Shown here: in pieces, positions 1-7,774 of the stretch
Layout of the letters: every line of letters starts with the position of its first letter
Numbering within the stretch: position 1 is the stretch's first letter
NCBI GenBank assembly: GCA_900549235.1
Contig: URNT01000054.1
Span: 1 to 16,518 of the forward strand
Source: an uncultured Clostridium sp.
GTDB taxonomy: Bacteria > Bacillota > Clostridia > Lachnospirales > Lachnospiraceae
Length of the DNA stretch: 16,518 nt
Reading direction: 5' to 3'
The notes under the pieces: model-generated
Database searches by the model: none
What the model was told of the DNA's origin: nothing
What the model saw: only the letters and a program-made list of their open reading frames with translations
Made by a program: the position numbers and the translations under genes

Positions 1-75
1 CTTCTTGCAGTCCATCATTCCGGCACCGGTCATCTCTCTTAACTCTTTTACCATTCCTGCGGTTACTGCTGCCAT
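1..75 (-). CDS. tsf: Elongation factor Ts, N-terminal part (cut by window edge)
   Basis: This is the first 25 codons of EF-Ts, the guanine-nucleotide exchange factor that recharges EF-Tu with GTP in the cytoplasm. The visible residues include VKELREMTGAGMMDCKK, the characteristic EF-Ts N-terminus (UBA-like helix with the T-G-A-G-M-M-D-C-K core). The ATG at 75-73 is preceded by GGAGGAAG at 88-81, a good ribosome binding site. It lies 30 bases downstream of rpsB in the usual rpsB-tsf operon, so it is probably cotranscribed from the rpsB promoter. The rest of the gene is outside the window. Confidence 0.95.
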   Translation of the reverse strand, partial: MAAVTAGMVKELREMTGAGMMDCKK

Positions 76-105
76 TTTATCTTCCTCCAATAATTAAAGT
101 TTTGA

Positions 106-858
106 TTAAGCCTCTGCTCCCTCAGCCTCGAATGCCTCTACAGGAACCTCGATCTCCATAGCGCCCTCTAAAACTTCACCCTGCTTTGCCTCGATCACAG
201 CATCAGCCATCTTGGAAACAATCAGCTTAACGGCTCTGATAGCGTCATCGTTGCCTGGGATCACATAATCCAGTTCCTCTGGATCACAGTTTGTATCTAC
301 GATACCAATCAGCGGAATACCCAGAGTATGAGCCTCCTGAACACAGATGTGCTCCTTCTTAGGATCTACGATAAAGATTGCATCTGGGAGTCTCTTCATA
401 TCCTTGATGCCGCCCAGGTTCTTCTCTAACTTGTCCCACTCCTTCTTTAACTCGATTACTTCCTTCTTAGGAAGAACATCAAAGGTGCCGTCCTGAGACA
501 TAGCCTCGATCTCTTTCAGTCTGTTGATACGGCTCTGGATGGTCTTGAAGTTGGTCAGCATACCGCCTAACCATCTCTCATTTACATAGTACATACCGCA
601 GCGCTCTGCCTCAGTCTTGATTGCCTCCTGAGCCTGCTTCTTGGTTCCTACAAACAGGATGGTGCCGCCGTCAGCCGCAATATCAGATACAGCCTTGTAA
701 GCCTCATCTACCTTGCCTACAGACTTCTGTAAGTCGATGATGTAGATGCCATTCCTCTCTGTGTAGATGTATGGAGCCATCTTAGGGTTCCATCTTCTTG
801 TCTGGTGACCGAAGTGTACACCAGCTTCCAGTAACTGCTTCATAGAAATAACGCTCAT
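106..858 (-). CDS. rpsB: 30S ribosomal protein S2
   Basis: This 250-residue protein is ribosomal protein S2, a late-assembling component of the small subunit. Family signatures are plain: LLEAGVHFGHQTRRWNPKM near the N-terminus, a central NERWLGGMLTNF block, and the C-terminal DTNCDPEELDYVIPGNDDA block. Length is normal for Firmicutes, with a short acidic tail. The ATG at 858 follows GGAGGTAAAGA, an excellent ribosome binding site, and tsf follows after 30 bases. Upstream sit a promoter overlapping the codY terminator and a leader of about 140 bases, which may carry autogenous control, because S2 is a known translational regulator of its own operon in other bacteria. Nothing is unusual in the coding region. 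Confidence 0.98.
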   Translation of the reverse strand: MSVISMKQLLEAGVHFGHQTRRWNPKMAPYIYTERNGIYIIDLQKSVGKVDEAYKAVSDIAADGGTILFVGTKKQAQEAIKTEAERCGMYYVNERWLGGMLTNFKTIQSRINRLKEIEAMSQDGTFDVLPKKEVIELKKEWDKLEKNLGGIKDMKRLPDAIFIVDPKKEHICVQEAHTLGIPLIGIVDTNCDPEELDYVIPGNDDAIRAVKLIVSKMADAVIEAKQGEVLEGAMEIEVPVEAFEAEGAEA

Positions 859-1007
859 GTTCTTTACCTCCGTTTGGTTTTTCTGCCGGTCCGCTGAGCA
901 TGGGATCCGGCCACTTCCGTCTGCTTCTCGTACTCCCCGGAAGACCTGCCGGTCTGGCCAGGCACCTTTCCGCAGGATCCACAGACGTGTTTTTTATCAG
1001 CCTTACT

Positions 1008-1036
1008 AATATAGCACAAAAAATGACAGCCCGCAA
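1008..1036 (-). promoter_or_regulatory. rpsB-tsf promoter, overlapping the codY terminator
   Basis: On the minus strand a -35 TTGCGG (1036-1031) is separated by exactly 17 bases from a -10 TATATT (1013-1008). The -35 lies inside the descending arm of the codY terminator hairpin. Predicted transcription starts near 1001, giving an untranslated leader of about 140 bases before the rpsB ATG. The leader contains a CCTG/CAGG-armed hairpin candidate and a repeated CCGGCAG, but I cannot match it with certainty to a known ribosomal leader RNA class. Confidence 0.55.
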
Positions 1037-1056
1037 GCACTTTTTGCAGGCTGTCA
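1018..1056 (-). terminator. Rho-independent terminator after codY
   Basis: A 13-bp stem (1024-1036 with 1044-1056, one G-U wobble in the RNA) closes a 7-base loop. On the minus strand it is followed at once by six T residues (1023-1018). It lies 18 bases beyond the codY stop and separates codY from the rpsB operon. Confidence 0.85.
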
Positions 1057-1073
1057 CAAAGTTTTTACTGCTT

Positions 1074-1862
1074 TTACTTTAAGTTCGTATTGGCCGCCTT
1101 AATGGACTTCAGTTCATCAAACACCACATCATTCAGAACCTTGATGTAGGTTCCCTTCATGCCAGAGGAGCGTGACTCAATCACACCGGCGCTTTCAAAC
1201 TTGCGGAGTGCGTTTACAATAACAGAACGGGTGATGCCTACTCTGTCCGCGATCTTGCTGGCCACCAGAATCCCCTCACTTCCGTCCAGCTCTTCAAAAA
1301 TATGAATAATGGCTTCCAACTCAGAAAATGATAAGGTGCTGATGGCAGATTTGACGATCTGCACCTTTCTAGTCTCCTCCGCGTTCTCTTCATTAACAGA
1401 GCGCATCATCTCAAGGCCCACTACCGTAGTCCCGTACTCGCTTAAAATAATATCATCAATATCATACTGCCGGTCTGCCTTGTAGATGAAAAGAGTACCC
1501 AGGCGCTCCCCCGCAATATCGATAGGAGCGATGATGGCCTGATATTTCTTTACGTTCTCCTCCGCGAAGCCAAGAGTAGCCAGGTTCACATTCTCTTTGG
1601 TTGAAAGGACATTCAGCAGGCGCTCATTCAGCATCTTATCAACGAAACCGCCTACCTGGTCCTCGATCAGTTCTTCGATCTCGTCTACTCCGGGACATAT
1701 GCTTACACCAAGAACCTTTCCCTTTTTGCTTATAACGAGAATATTAGATTCCAGGATCTCGCTCAGGACTTTACATATGTCATTGAAAACGACCTTATGA
1801 GAATTATTATTATGCAATAGTTTGTTGATTTTTCTTGTTTTGTCCAACAACTGAACACTCAT
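1074..1862 (-). CDS. codY: CodY, GTP- and branched-chain-amino-acid-sensing global regulator
   Basis: CodY is a DNA-binding repressor/activator of Firmicutes that is switched on by isoleucine/valine/leucine and, in many species, GTP; it controls nutrient acquisition, competence, sporulation and virulence genes. The 262 residues match the family length: an N-terminal GAF-type ligand domain (about 1-155), a linker helix, and a C-terminal winged helix-turn-helix with the hallmark ASKIADRVGITRSVIVNALR at 201-220. The ATG at 1862 is preceded by AAGGAGG. The gene sits between topA and rpsB. It has its own promoter upstream (1922-1950) with CodY-box-like sequences and a strong terminator downstream. 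Read-through from topA is also possible, since no terminator is visible between them. Confidence 0.97.
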   Translation of the reverse strand: MSVQLLDKTRKINKLLHNNNSHKVVFNDICKVLSEILESNILVISKKGKVLGVSICPGVDEIEELIEDQVGGFVDKMLNERLLNVLSTKENVNLATLGFAEENVKKYQAIIAPIDIAGERLGTLFIYKADRQYDIDDIILSEYGTTVVGLEMMRSVNEENAEETRKVQIVKSAISTLSFSELEAIIHIFEELDGSEGILVASKIADRVGITRSVIVNALRKFESAGVIESRSSGMKGTYIKVLNDVVFDELKSIKAANTNLK

Positions 1863-1920
1863 AGCCGAAAACCTCCTTATCTAAACCGTATAGTATCCTA
1901 AAATATCCTATTAATACTTG

Positions 1921-1935
1921 AATTTTAGCACAATT
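1921..1935. promoter_or_regulatory. CodY-box-like site over the codY -10
   Basis: The 15-mer AATTTTAGCACAATT matches the CodY consensus AATTTTCWGAAAATT at 11 of 15 positions and covers the -10 element of the codY promoter. CodY boxes with several mismatches are often functional, but the region is AT-rich, so chance matches are possible. Confidence 0.4.
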
Positions 1936-1950
1936 TCAGCATGATAACAA
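1922..1950 (-). promoter_or_regulatory. codY promoter (extended -10)
   Basis: On the minus strand a -35 TTGTTA (1950-1945), a 17-base spacer and a -10 TAAAAT (1927-1922) preceded by TGC form a good extended-10 sigma-A promoter. The predicted start is near 1915, about 53 bases before the codY ATG. Confidence 0.65.
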
Positions 1951-1951
1951 T

Positions 1952-1966
1952 AGTTTTTTGAAGTTT
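1952..1966. promoter_or_regulatory. Second CodY-box-like site, just upstream of the codY -35
   Basis: AGTTTTTTGAAGTTT also matches the CodY consensus at 11 of 15 positions. It lies 2 bases upstream of the codY -35 hexamer. Together with the site at 1921-1935 it suggests autoregulation; alone it is weak evidence. Confidence 0.3.
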
Positions 1967-1992
1967 TCGATTATTTTAATATTTTGTAACAG

Positions 1993-4092
1993 TTACTCCT
2001 CTGCCTTGTCCTCTGCTTTATCCATACGGTAGCCGCAAGTCTCATCTGAGCAGAGAAGCTTGCTCCCCTTTTCTACCATATAAGAACCGCAGACAGGGCA
2101 TTTTTGATTGGACGGCTTCTGCCAGGACATAAAGTCACAGTCCGGATTTGCCTCACATCCATAGTAGAGGCGTCCCTTCTTTGTTTTCTTCCGCACAACC
2201 TCCCTGCCGCACTTGGGACAGGGTATACCGATTTTCTCAAGATAGGGCTTGGTGTTCTTACAGTCAGGGAAGCCAGGGCAGGCAAGGAATTTTCCATGAG
2301 GGCCGTACTTTATCACCATATTTCTTCCGCACAGCTCGCACAGCTCATCCGTTACCTCATCTTCGATCTTGACAGACTCAAGCTCCTTTTCCGCAATCTG
2401 AACTGCCTCGTCCAGATCCGGATAAAAGTTGCGGATCACCGTCTTCCACACCACCGTACCGTCTGCCACCTTATCAAGAAGGGATTCCATGTTCGCGGTA
2501 AAGCTTACATCAACGATGCTTGGGAAGGAGTGCTTCATCATACGGTTTACCACTTCTCCCAGCTCCGTTACATAAAGGTTTTTATTTTCCTTTGCCACAT
2601 ATCTTCTGGCAATAATGGTCGTAATGGTGGGAGCATAGGTACTTGGGCGACCGATTCCCTGCTCCTCCAGCGCTTTTACAAGAGATGCCTCCGTGTAGTG
2701 TGCAGGCGGCTGGGTAAAATGCTGGCTGGGCTCCAGCTTTTCAAGGGACAGCTCCGTCCCCTTCTCCATATTTCCAAGTACCTGATTCTTTTCTTCCATG
2801 TCATCTGCCTCCACATAGACGGACATAAAGCCCTCAAAGGAAAGCCTGGAAGCCGAGGTAGTAAACAGATGGCTGCCTGCTACGATCTTTACAGAGGTGG
2901 TTTCATAAACAGCGGGAGCCATACGGCTGGCTGTAAAACGCTTCCAGATCAGCTGATACAGGCGGAACAGATCTCTTGGCAGAGATTCCTTTACGATCGT
3001 AGGGGTCAGGGAAATATCCGTGGGACGGATGGCCTCGTGGGCATCCTGGATTTTTCCTGTATTCTTCTTTCCTGCCTCAGAGCCTGATACATACTCCTCT
3101 CCGTAATGCTGCTTTACAAAGGCCCTTGCAGATGCATCTGCCTCCTCTGCAATACGGGTGGAATCCGTACGCAGATAAGTGATCAGACCAATGGTCCCGT
3201 GTCCCTTTACCTCTACGCCCTCGTACAGCTGCTGGGCCAGGCGCATGGTCTTCTGGGTGGAAAAGTTAAGAGCCTTGGATGCCTCCTGCTGCATGGTACT
3301 GGTGGTAAATGGGATCAGCGCCTTCTTAACACGCTCTCCCTTCTTTACCTCATCTACCACATATGGCTTTCCCTCCAGTTCCTTTAGGATACCCTCCAGC
3401 TCTCCCTTGCTGCGGATCACTGCTTTCGTGCTCTTTTCATCTGCTCTGCCATAATATCTGGCAGTCAAAGGCTTTTTGCTTCCCTTAAGTCCCAGGGACG
3501 CATCCAGATTCCAGTATTCCTCTGGTATAAAGGCGTTGATCTCATCCTCCCTGTCGCAGATCATGCGGAGGGCCACAGACTGAACACGGCCGGCGCTTAG
3601 GCCTCTTTTTACCTTTGCCCACAGCAGGGGGCTGATCCGATAGCCTACCATACGATCCAGCATACGTCTTGTCTGCTGGGCATTTACCAGGTTCATATCC
3701 AGGACTCTTGGTGATTTCAATGACGTTTTTACTGCGTTTTTGGTAATCTCATTAAAACTGATCCGGTATACTTCCTTGTTCTTCAGCTCATCCAGCTTCA
3801 GAGCCTTCATAAGATGCCAGGAAATCGCTTCCCCTTCACGGTCCGGGTCCGTTGCAAGATAGATCTTATCTGCCTTTTTCACTTCCTTGCGAAGCTTTGC
3901 CAGTATATCCCCTTTTCCTCTGATGGTAATGTACTTTGGCTCGTAGTCATGCTCCGGATCAAAGCCCAGCTGGCTCTTGGGAAGATCCCTGACGTGGCCT
4001 CCTGATGCGTCTACCTCGTAGTTTGCGCCCAAAAACTTCTTAATGGTCTTCACCTTGGCCGGTGACTCCACTATTACCAGATAATTCGCCAT
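1993..4092 (-). CDS. topA: DNA topoisomerase I (type IA)
   Basis: This 699-residue enzyme relaxes negative supercoils by transient single-strand cleavage through a 5'-phosphotyrosine link. The TOPRIM domain has YLVIVESPAKVKTIKKFLG at residues 4-22 (catalytic Glu9) and TDPDREGE at 81-88 (metal-binding D82, D84, E86). The cleavage motif ITYLRTDS puts the active tyrosine at residue 306. The tail from about residue 585 holds three four-cysteine zinc ribbons (CELC...C...C, CPKC...C...C, CPVC...C...C), usual for Firmicute TopA. The ATG at 4092 follows AAGGAG. It lies 69 bases downstream of dprA in the same orientation, the common yifB-dprA-topA-codY order, and is probably partly cotranscribed with it. 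No separate promoter is convincing. Confidence 0.98.
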   Translation of the reverse strand: MANYLVIVESPAKVKTIKKFLGANYEVDASGGHVRDLPKSQLGFDPEHDYEPKYITIRGKGDILAKLRKEVKKADKIYLATDPDREGEAISWHLMKALKLDELKNKEVYRISFNEITKNAVKTSLKSPRVLDMNLVNAQQTRRMLDRMVGYRISPLLWAKVKRGLSAGRVQSVALRMICDREDEINAFIPEEYWNLDASLGLKGSKKPLTARYYGRADEKSTKAVIRSKGELEGILKELEGKPYVVDEVKKGERVKKALIPFTTSTMQQEASKALNFSTQKTMRLAQQLYEGVEVKGHGTIGLITYLRTDSTRIAEEADASARAFVKQHYGEEYVSGSEAGKKNTGKIQDAHEAIRPTDISLTPTIVKESLPRDLFRLYQLIWKRFTASRMAPAVYETTSVKIVAGSHLFTTSASRLSFEGFMSVYVEADDMEEKNQVLGNMEKGTELSLEKLEPSQHFTQPPAHYTEASLVKALEEQGIGRPSTYAPTITTIIARRYVAKENKNLYVTELGEVVNRMMKHSFPSIVDVSFTANMESLLDKVADGTVVWKTVIRNFYPDLDEAVQIAEKELESVKIEDEVTDELCELCGRNMVIKYGPHGKFLACPGFPDCKNTKPYLEKIGIPCPKCGREVVRKKTKKGRLYYGCEANPDCDFMSWQKPSNQKCPVCGSYMVEKGSKLLCSDETCGYRMDKAEDKAEE

Positions 4093-4161
4093 TGTAAAAC
4101 TCCTTATTCCCGTTCATTCTATTTGTTCCCGCAGCGGTCGGCTGCTCTTATTTACATTTGA

Positions 4162-5295
4162 TCAGACGAGCCCACGGATGTAATACAGACCTACGGTACG
4201 CACTGCAAGTCCGCTCAGCTCCAGCTCTAAAAGAATGTTCATACACTGGTTCACTGGCAGGCTGACAGCAGCCGCAATCTGCTCCAGGTGCCGGGGTTCG
4301 GAATCTAGGCAACTATACACCATTTTTTCGTTCTTGGCAAGTCCCTTCTCACGATTTCCACAAAGAACATATGTTTTTTCACTGGATCCTCCTAAATGCT
4401 CCAGCACATCTGAAGGGGAGGTAAGGATGGCCGCACCCTCCCGGATCAGGCGGTTGCAGCCCTCACTTAAAGGATCAGTAATCCGCCCGGGAAGGGCAAA
4501 AATCTCTTTTCCCTGCTCCAGCCCCAGTTCTGCTGTAATCAGGGAACCACTTTTCTGCCTGGCCTCCAGAATAAGAATCGCGTCAGACAGACCGCTGATA
4601 ATCCGGTTGCGGATGGGAAAGTTTCGGGCCAGAGGATCTGTATCTGGCGGATACTCTGAGATCAGCCCGCCCCCTTCAGACAGGACCTGCTGAAAGAGGC
4701 TGTAGTGGGATCTTGGGTAGCATACACAGACACCGCAGCCCAGTACCCCAAAGGTCTTTCCCCTTCCTCTCAGCGCTCCCCTGTGGCCGCCTCCATCAAT
4801 TCCCAGAGCCAGACCGCTGATGATCTGTACTCCCTGGGCTGCCAGTTCCTCACCCATATACTCTGCCATCTGCTTCCCGTAGGCGGTACACTCTCTGGCC
4901 CCTATAACCGCCGCTGTAGGCCTATCCTCCTCTGGAAGGCTTCCTTTTACATAGAGTCCCATGGGATAGTCATAAATATGCAGAAGCCGTCTGGGATATG
5001 ATTCATCCAACGGGGTAAGGAAGGTGATCCCCCGCTGGCCAAGTCCTAAATATTCCTCCCTGAGCTTTATAAATTCCTTCTTCCAGTGATCGTATCGGAT
5101 GCAGTTTTCTTCCTTCCGAAAGATCCCCAGCTTTCCCAGCTCGGTTCCTTCTATATAATATGCCTGTTCAAAACCGCCTGCCGCTTCGCCGATTCTGCGT
5201 ATTGATACGGCTCCCAGCCAGGGAGCCTGACACAGCCAGTAAAGGAATTCCTTTTCTCTCTGCAGTTTAAGCTCCTTTTCTTCTTTCTCTGTCAT
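4162..5295 (-). CDS. dprA: DNA-processing protein DprA (Smf family)
   Basis: DprA binds single-stranded DNA entering during transformation, protects it and loads RecA; it is also widespread in species not known to be competent. The core Rossmann-like domain is clear: GARECTAYGKQMAEYMGEEL, then ISGLALGIDGGGHRGAL, GCGVCVCYPRSHYSLF and the RNRIISGLSDAILILEA / SGSLITAELGLEQG blocks. The C-terminus looks like the DprA winged helix (EKMVYSCLDSEPRHLEQIA). I place the start at the ATG at 5295 (377 residues) rather than the GTG at 5310. This ATG has GGGAGGAG at ideal spacing, and its first three bases overlap the yifB TGA as ATGA, the mark of translational coupling. The gene is in a yifB-dprA-topA series. 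Confidence 0.96.
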   Translation of the reverse strand: MTEKEEKELKLQREKEFLYWLCQAPWLGAVSIRRIGEAAGGFEQAYYIEGTELGKLGIFRKEENCIRYDHWKKEFIKLREEYLGLGQRGITFLTPLDESYPRRLLHIYDYPMGLYVKGSLPEEDRPTAAVIGARECTAYGKQMAEYMGEELAAQGVQIISGLALGIDGGGHRGALRGRGKTFGVLGCGVCVCYPRSHYSLFQQVLSEGGGLISEYPPDTDPLARNFPIRNRIISGLSDAILILEARQKSGSLITAELGLEQGKEIFALPGRITDPLSEGCNRLIREGAAILTSPSDVLEHLGGSSEKTYVLCGNREKGLAKNEKMVYSCLDSEPRHLEQIAAAVSLPVNQCMNILLELELSGLAVRTVGLYYIRGLV

Positions 5296-6830
5296 CCTTC
5301 TCCTCCCCACAGACGTTCTTCCAGAGTGCGGTATCCGAAGGCCTCCGCCAGGTGAATAGTTCGGATCTGTTCTTCACCTGCCAGATCTGCAATGGTCCGC
5401 GCCGTTTTCAGTACCTTGTGATAGCCTCTGGCGCTTAGATTCCTAGCCTGATACACCCGGCCTGCAAACTCCTCCTCTTTTGGGCCAAGGACACAGAACC
5501 GGCGTACCGCCTTTGCCCCCATACGGCTGTTAAAGCGGATCCCGGTTCCCTTAAACCGGTCTGCCTGGATCTTCACTGCATGCTCTACCCGGGCTTTTAT
5601 TACCGCGGAGGATTCATTTTCCCTGGAATCCTGGTTCAGTTCCTCAAAGGACAAAGAAGCCGCCTCTGCACAGATGTCAAACCGGTCCATGATCGGGCGC
5701 GAGATCTTATTCAGATAAGCGCGTACCTGGGTTTCTGAACAACTGCAGCGCTTTCTGTCCGGATAATAACCACAGGGGCAGGGATTCAGCGCAGCCACCA
5801 GCATAAAATCCGCCGGAAATTCATAATTCCCTGTAACCCGCGTAACTATGATCCGTTTCTCCTCCAAAGGCTGCCTTAATACCTCGATGGCCTGTCTGCC
5901 AAAAAGAGGGAGCTCATCTAAAAACAGCACACCTCCCGAAGCCAGCGACAATTCCCCTGGCCTTGGAGGCCGCCCACCGCCAGTAAGCCCATGAGGGGAG
6001 ATAGTATGGTGCGGGCTTCTAAAGGGCCGTTCCGACAAAAGGGCCTGCCCGGGAGGCAGCTGGCCGCAGATACTGTATATCTTTGATATTTCTATATTTT
6101 CCTCCCTTGTAAGAGATGGAAGGATGGTAGGGATCCTTCTTGCGATCATGGTCTTTCCTGTTCCGGCACTTCCATTCATAAGAAGGCCATGCATCCCGGC
6201 CGCCGCTACCTCAGCCGCCCGCTTCAGCACCTGCTGGCCATTTATCTCGCTAAAATCCACGCCGTAGGAAACAGGGGACTCAGACATCTTAGAAGGCTCC
6301 GTACCGAATAAGGGAAGCTCTGGCTCATTTAAAATGGAAGCCATATGGCTCAGGGCTCGCACGGGGATCACTTCCAGCCCTTCTATAATCCTCCCTTCTT
6401 CAGCATTGGCCGCCGGCAAAAACAACCGTTTCAGCCCAGCCTCCCTTGCCGCTGCTGCCAAAACCAGGATGCCGCTTACAGGCTTCACCCTTCCGTCCAG
6501 TCCAAGCTCTCCTACGATCATGGAATCCTTCAGCCCCTCTGTCTGAAGATAGCCAAAGGCTCCAAGGACTGCCACTGCAATCGGCAGATCAAAGGCGGTC
6601 CCGTCTTTTCGTATTCCCGCCGGTGAAAGGCTCACCGTCACCTTTTTCGGCGGCAGACGGTAACCCGAATTTTTCAGCGCTGTCCTGACCCGGTCCTGGG
6701 CTTCCCGTATTTCAGAGGACAGCTGTCCTGAAATAGAAAAGCCAGGCAGACCATTTGAAACGTCCGCTTCTACTGAGACAATATAGCCCCTTACAGCCCA
6801 TATGCCTCCACTGTTGATCAATGTAAACAA
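5292..6830 (-). CDS. yifB: YifB/ComM family Mg-chelatase-like AAA+ ATPase
   Basis: The 512-residue protein has an N-terminal Lon-like/ChlI domain (about 1-170), a Walker A NGSAGTGKT at 219-227, Walker B LFLDEL at 302-307, a cysteine pair cluster in ALNPCPCGYYPD with a nearby CSC, and the C-terminal Mg-chelatase lid domain. The family relative ComM is a hexameric helicase that promotes branch migration during natural transformation; the role in Clostridia is not established. The start is a TTG at 6830, supported by GGAG six bases upstream and by the fit to the conserved N-terminus (GYIVSVEADVSNGLPGF). The stop overlaps the dprA start. A promoter lies at 6946-6974. Confidence 0.95.
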   Translation of the reverse strand: MFTLINSGGIWAVRGYIVSVEADVSNGLPGFSISGQLSSEIREAQDRVRTALKNSGYRLPPKKVTVSLSPAGIRKDGTAFDLPIAVAVLGAFGYLQTEGLKDSMIVGELGLDGRVKPVSGILVLAAAAREAGLKRLFLPAANAEEGRIIEGLEVIPVRALSHMASILNEPELPLFGTEPSKMSESPVSYGVDFSEINGQQVLKRAAEVAAAGMHGLLMNGSAGTGKTMIARRIPTILPSLTREENIEISKIYSICGQLPPGQALLSERPFRSPHHTISPHGLTGGGRPPRPGELSLASGGVLFLDELPLFGRQAIEVLRQPLEEKRIIVTRVTGNYEFPADFMLVAALNPCPCGYYPDRKRCSCSETQVRAYLNKISRPIMDRFDICAEAASLSFEELNQDSRENESSAVIKARVEHAVKIQADRFKGTGIRFNSRMGAKAVRRFCVLGPKEEEFAGRVYQARNLSARGYHKVLKTARTIADLAGEEQIRTIHLAEAFGYRTLEERLWGGEG

Positions 6831-6878
6831 TCGTAGCTCCTTCCCATTATGAAATAAATCAAATAATTGTGAGTTTCC

Positions 6879-6894
6879 GGTACAGACCTGTACC
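6879..6894. repeat. 16-base palindrome in the yifB leader
   Basis: GGTACAG and CTGTACC are perfect 7-base inverted arms with a 2-base centre. The element lies within the predicted yifB 5' leader, between the promoter and the start codon. It could be an operator or a small RNA hairpin. I do not recognise the regulator. Confidence 0.4.
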
Positions 6895-6945
6895 TGTGAA
6901 TAGAATCAGAATCTTTCTTTGAAAAAAGGATCTGTAAACACCTTT

Positions 6946-6974
6946 ACTATACTAGAAAACCTCACAAACTTCAA
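6946..6974 (-). promoter_or_regulatory. Promoter for yifB-dprA(-topA)
   Basis: On the minus strand TTGAAG (6974-6969), a 17-base spacer and TATAGT (6951-6946) form a good sigma-A promoter. The predicted start is near 6939, giving a leader of about 110 bases that includes the palindrome at 6879-6894. It begins only about 20 bases after the DUF4130 stop, with no terminator between. Confidence 0.6.
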
Positions 6975-6992
6975 GAAGAAGCGGCATAAAAA

Positions 6993-7763
6993 CTAAAATT
7001 CTGTCATATACGGCCGGAAACGCAGCGGCAGATGGTTAAGCTGACAAGCCCGGTTTTCCCGTTCTTTAATGGAAATGGTGTCAAAAAAGATTTTCCACAG
7101 TTCCTGGTATACAGCTTCATCTGAAGGCCCCTCCAGCCAGGACCTCCAGGTTTCCTGCTCCTTTTCTTCTAAAGGGCCTCGGGTCAGAAACCACTTCTTT
7201 CCTGCCGGATGGACGGAAGCATAGCTGCGTCCCTCATCATATATGACCCAGTTTTCATCTGGAAGGCGGTCTGCAAAATAAGGAGAAACCAGGGGCAGCA
7301 CATCATGTTTTGGGCCGATCCGGCTGAGCAGGACTCCCCTTTCATCTTCAGCAAAGCGGATAAACTCGATCTGCCGGTGCTTCTCATTCCAGACGCTGCG
7401 GCACAGCTTAAGCATATCATATACCTGGGAAAACTGCAGCATATCCGCCGCAGAGGGCCCCTTTTGAAAGGCCAGAATCAGATACCGGTAGATCTGGTCT
7501 GCGCGGCTGGGATCACAGCTTAAGGAAGCAGTATAAATCTGCCTGCAGATCTCCTGAGACAGCTTCCGGCTGACGGCAGTGAAAACCTTTTCTGCCTTCT
7601 GTCTGTCTCTCTCCACCTCCACATAGTCTGTAAAGAGCAGAAACTCCTGCTCCTCTCCCTTTACCTCAAGGCGGACCTGGCTGTGGCCTTTTTTGCCGGC
7701 CCAGGCATCATATACGCCGCAGAGAATCCCTTCCAGATCCGGCTCACACTGATATACCGTCAT
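6993..7763 (-). CDS. DUF4130 (TIGR03915-type) probable DNA metabolism protein
   Basis: A soluble protein of 256 residues with the features I associate with DUF4130/TIGR03915: an MTVYQCEPDLEGILCGVYDAW start and an NHLPLRFRPYMTEF end. The family is found almost always next to a radical SAM DNA-repair-like protein, as here, and in other genomes is fused to a uracil-DNA-glycosylase-like domain; this copy lacks that extension. Its biochemical activity is not established. I chose the ATG at 7763 over the ATG at 7769 because the AGGAGG site is 7 bases from the first and only 1 base from the second. The stop of the upstream gene is 11 bases before the start and abuts this Shine-Dalgarno, implying translational coupling. 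It is likely expressed from the LexA-box promoter at 9268-9296. Confidence 0.9.
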   Translation of the reverse strand: MTVYQCEPDLEGILCGVYDAWAGKKGHSQVRLEVKGEEQEFLLFTDYVEVERDRQKAEKVFTAVSRKLSQEICRQIYTASLSCDPSRADQIYRYLILAFQKGPSAADMLQFSQVYDMLKLCRSVWNEKHRQIEFIRFAEDERGVLLSRIGPKHDVLPLVSPYFADRLPDENWVIYDEGRSYASVHPAGKKWFLTRGPLEEKEQETWRSWLEGPSDEAVYQELWKIFFDTISIKERENRACQLNHLPLRFRPYMTEF

Positions 7764-7774
7764 ATCCATACCTC

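Noticed and set aside
2104..3087. Long plus-strand open frame of 327 codons antisense to topA
   Set aside because: Its residue composition is not protein-like, no ribosome site is seen, and it mirrors a highly conserved gene on the other strand.
4133..4147. GCAGC/GCTGC hairpin between dprA and topA as a terminator
   Set aside because: The stem is only 5 bp and no T tract follows on the minus strand.
4364..4377. LexA-box-like AGAACATATGTTTT inside dprA
   Set aside because: It lies within conserved coding sequence, has no promoter beside it, and two outer positions do not fit.
7764..7769. ATG at 7769 as the start of the DUF4130 protein
   Set aside because: It is 1 base from the Shine-Dalgarno; the ATG at 7763 has ideal spacing and fits the family start.
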